Assembly (NCBI GenBank): GCA_031547305.1
Contig: JAVBSC010000106.1
Location: forward strand, 1 to 22,168
Reading direction: 5' to 3'
DNA from: JAVBSC01 sp031547305
GTDB lineage: Bacteria > Desulfobacterota > Desulfovibrionia > Desulfovibrionales > Desulfovibrionaceae
Length of the DNA: 22,168 bases
The translations under genes and the position numbers were made by a program. The notes under the pieces were generated by a model that was not told the origin of the DNA, searched no databases, and saw nothing but the letters and a program-made list of their open reading frames with translations. Below are positions 21,821 through 22,168 of this stretch, one piece after another (within the stretch, counting starts at the first letter, position 1; the number at the start of each line of letters is the position of its first letter).

Positions 21821-22168
21821 CTTTGCTCCGTAAATATATTAATGGAAATTGGCTATATTGTGGTTGGCGGGACTCCGTCCCCCCAAAACTCCCGCCGAAG
21901 GGCCGCCCCTTAAACCCATTTTCGGCGCGCCTATAATGCTTGGCGGTATGGGCGCGCCGAAAAATGATAACACAGGTCAGGCCTCTTGACGAGGGATAGA
22001 AAGGAATGCCCTCGCAATCAGCAAAAAAGCAATACTACAAAAAATTCCACCGTAAAAGGGCTAAGGAGGTGGGATGTACGGGGTGGGGGACCACACAGGC
22101 AAGCGCGCGTGGGGGTGGGGCCCCCCCACCCATTAGCGAACCCACACCACCCCCAGCCGCGGGGCGGC
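21821..22168. other. Terminal region without a convincing gene
   Basis: It holds the leader of the Lon-like gene, then a perfect 13-bp inverted repeat (21919-21963), an A-rich stretch and a closing segment dense in G and C tracts (about 22078-22139). A strong ribosome-site sequence (AAGGAGGT, 22063-22070) precedes a frame of only 20 codons. Confidence 0.5.
21919..21963. repeat. 13-bp inverted repeat around a TATAAT sequence
   Basis: TTTTCGGCGCGCC and GGCGCGCCGAAAA are perfect arms with a 19-nt loop that contains TATAAT at 21932-21937. No T-tract follows on either strand, so it is not a standard terminator. It might be an operator or a mobile-element trace; no function is assigned. Confidence 0.6.

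Noticed and set aside
22063..22136. Perfect AAGGAGGT followed by an ATG frame
   Set aside because: The frame is only 20 codons in a G/C-tract region, and the spacing to the ATG is just 3 nt.
1..22168. CRISPR array, rRNA, integrase or transposase gene
   Set aside because: No regularly spaced repeats, rRNA-like sequence, or recombinase or transposase motifs were seen on either strand.

Overview
The window looks like chromosomal DNA from an anaerobic, GC-rich deltaproteobacterium, most likely a member of the Desulfovibrionaceae. That is an inference from gene content: a sigma-54 activator next to a CII-like regulator, a selenocysteine-containing HesB/IscA protein, a leaderless arylsulfotransferase, the ThiF 'family 2' thiazole cluster and a Lon-like protease of the AAA_32 type. 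No rRNA or tRNA gene is present to fix the taxonomy.

Bases 1-1760 hold the 3' part of a sigma-54 enhancer-binding protein, then an AT-rich control region with a good -24/-12 promoter, a 99-residue phage-CII-like regulator and a strong terminator. Bases 1770-4574 are an accessory island: a small RHS/YD-repeat gene on the minus strand broken by one in-frame stop, a 121-bp second copy of its core end, and between the two an AT-rich plus-strand membrane-protein gene. Bases 4575-5327 are mostly non-coding, with one possible small ORF.

Bases 5328-8301 carry a HesB-like protein with an in-frame TGA (selenocysteine) and a candidate SECIS hairpin, then a cytoplasmic-type arylsulfotransferase and a two-domain protein (glutaredoxin plus an apparently cluster-less, NrdG-like radical SAM barrel).

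Bases 8312-15458 are one long plus-strand transcription unit: promoter, TPP riboswitch, terminator-type expression platform, then thiS-thiG-thiH-thiF-tenA-thiE-thiD. Together these make and load the ThiS sulfur carrier, form the thiazole from dehydroglycine, salvage the pyrimidine, and join the halves into thiamine phosphate. thiC is not in the window. thiD overlaps mnmE, so the tRNA-modification GTPase and a small membrane protein appear to lie under the same riboswitch.

Bases 15540-18064 are mainly minus-strand: a Tat-exported flavin amine oxidase, a monoheme cytochrome c and, separately, an FmdB-type zinc ribbon. A DJ-1/PfpI protein (plus) and an FKBP/SlyD-type isomerase (minus) share a bidirectional terminator. 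A Lon-like protease with degenerate ATPase motifs fills 19370-21820. The last 350 bases show no convincing gene but contain a 13-bp inverted repeat and a G/C-tract-rich end.
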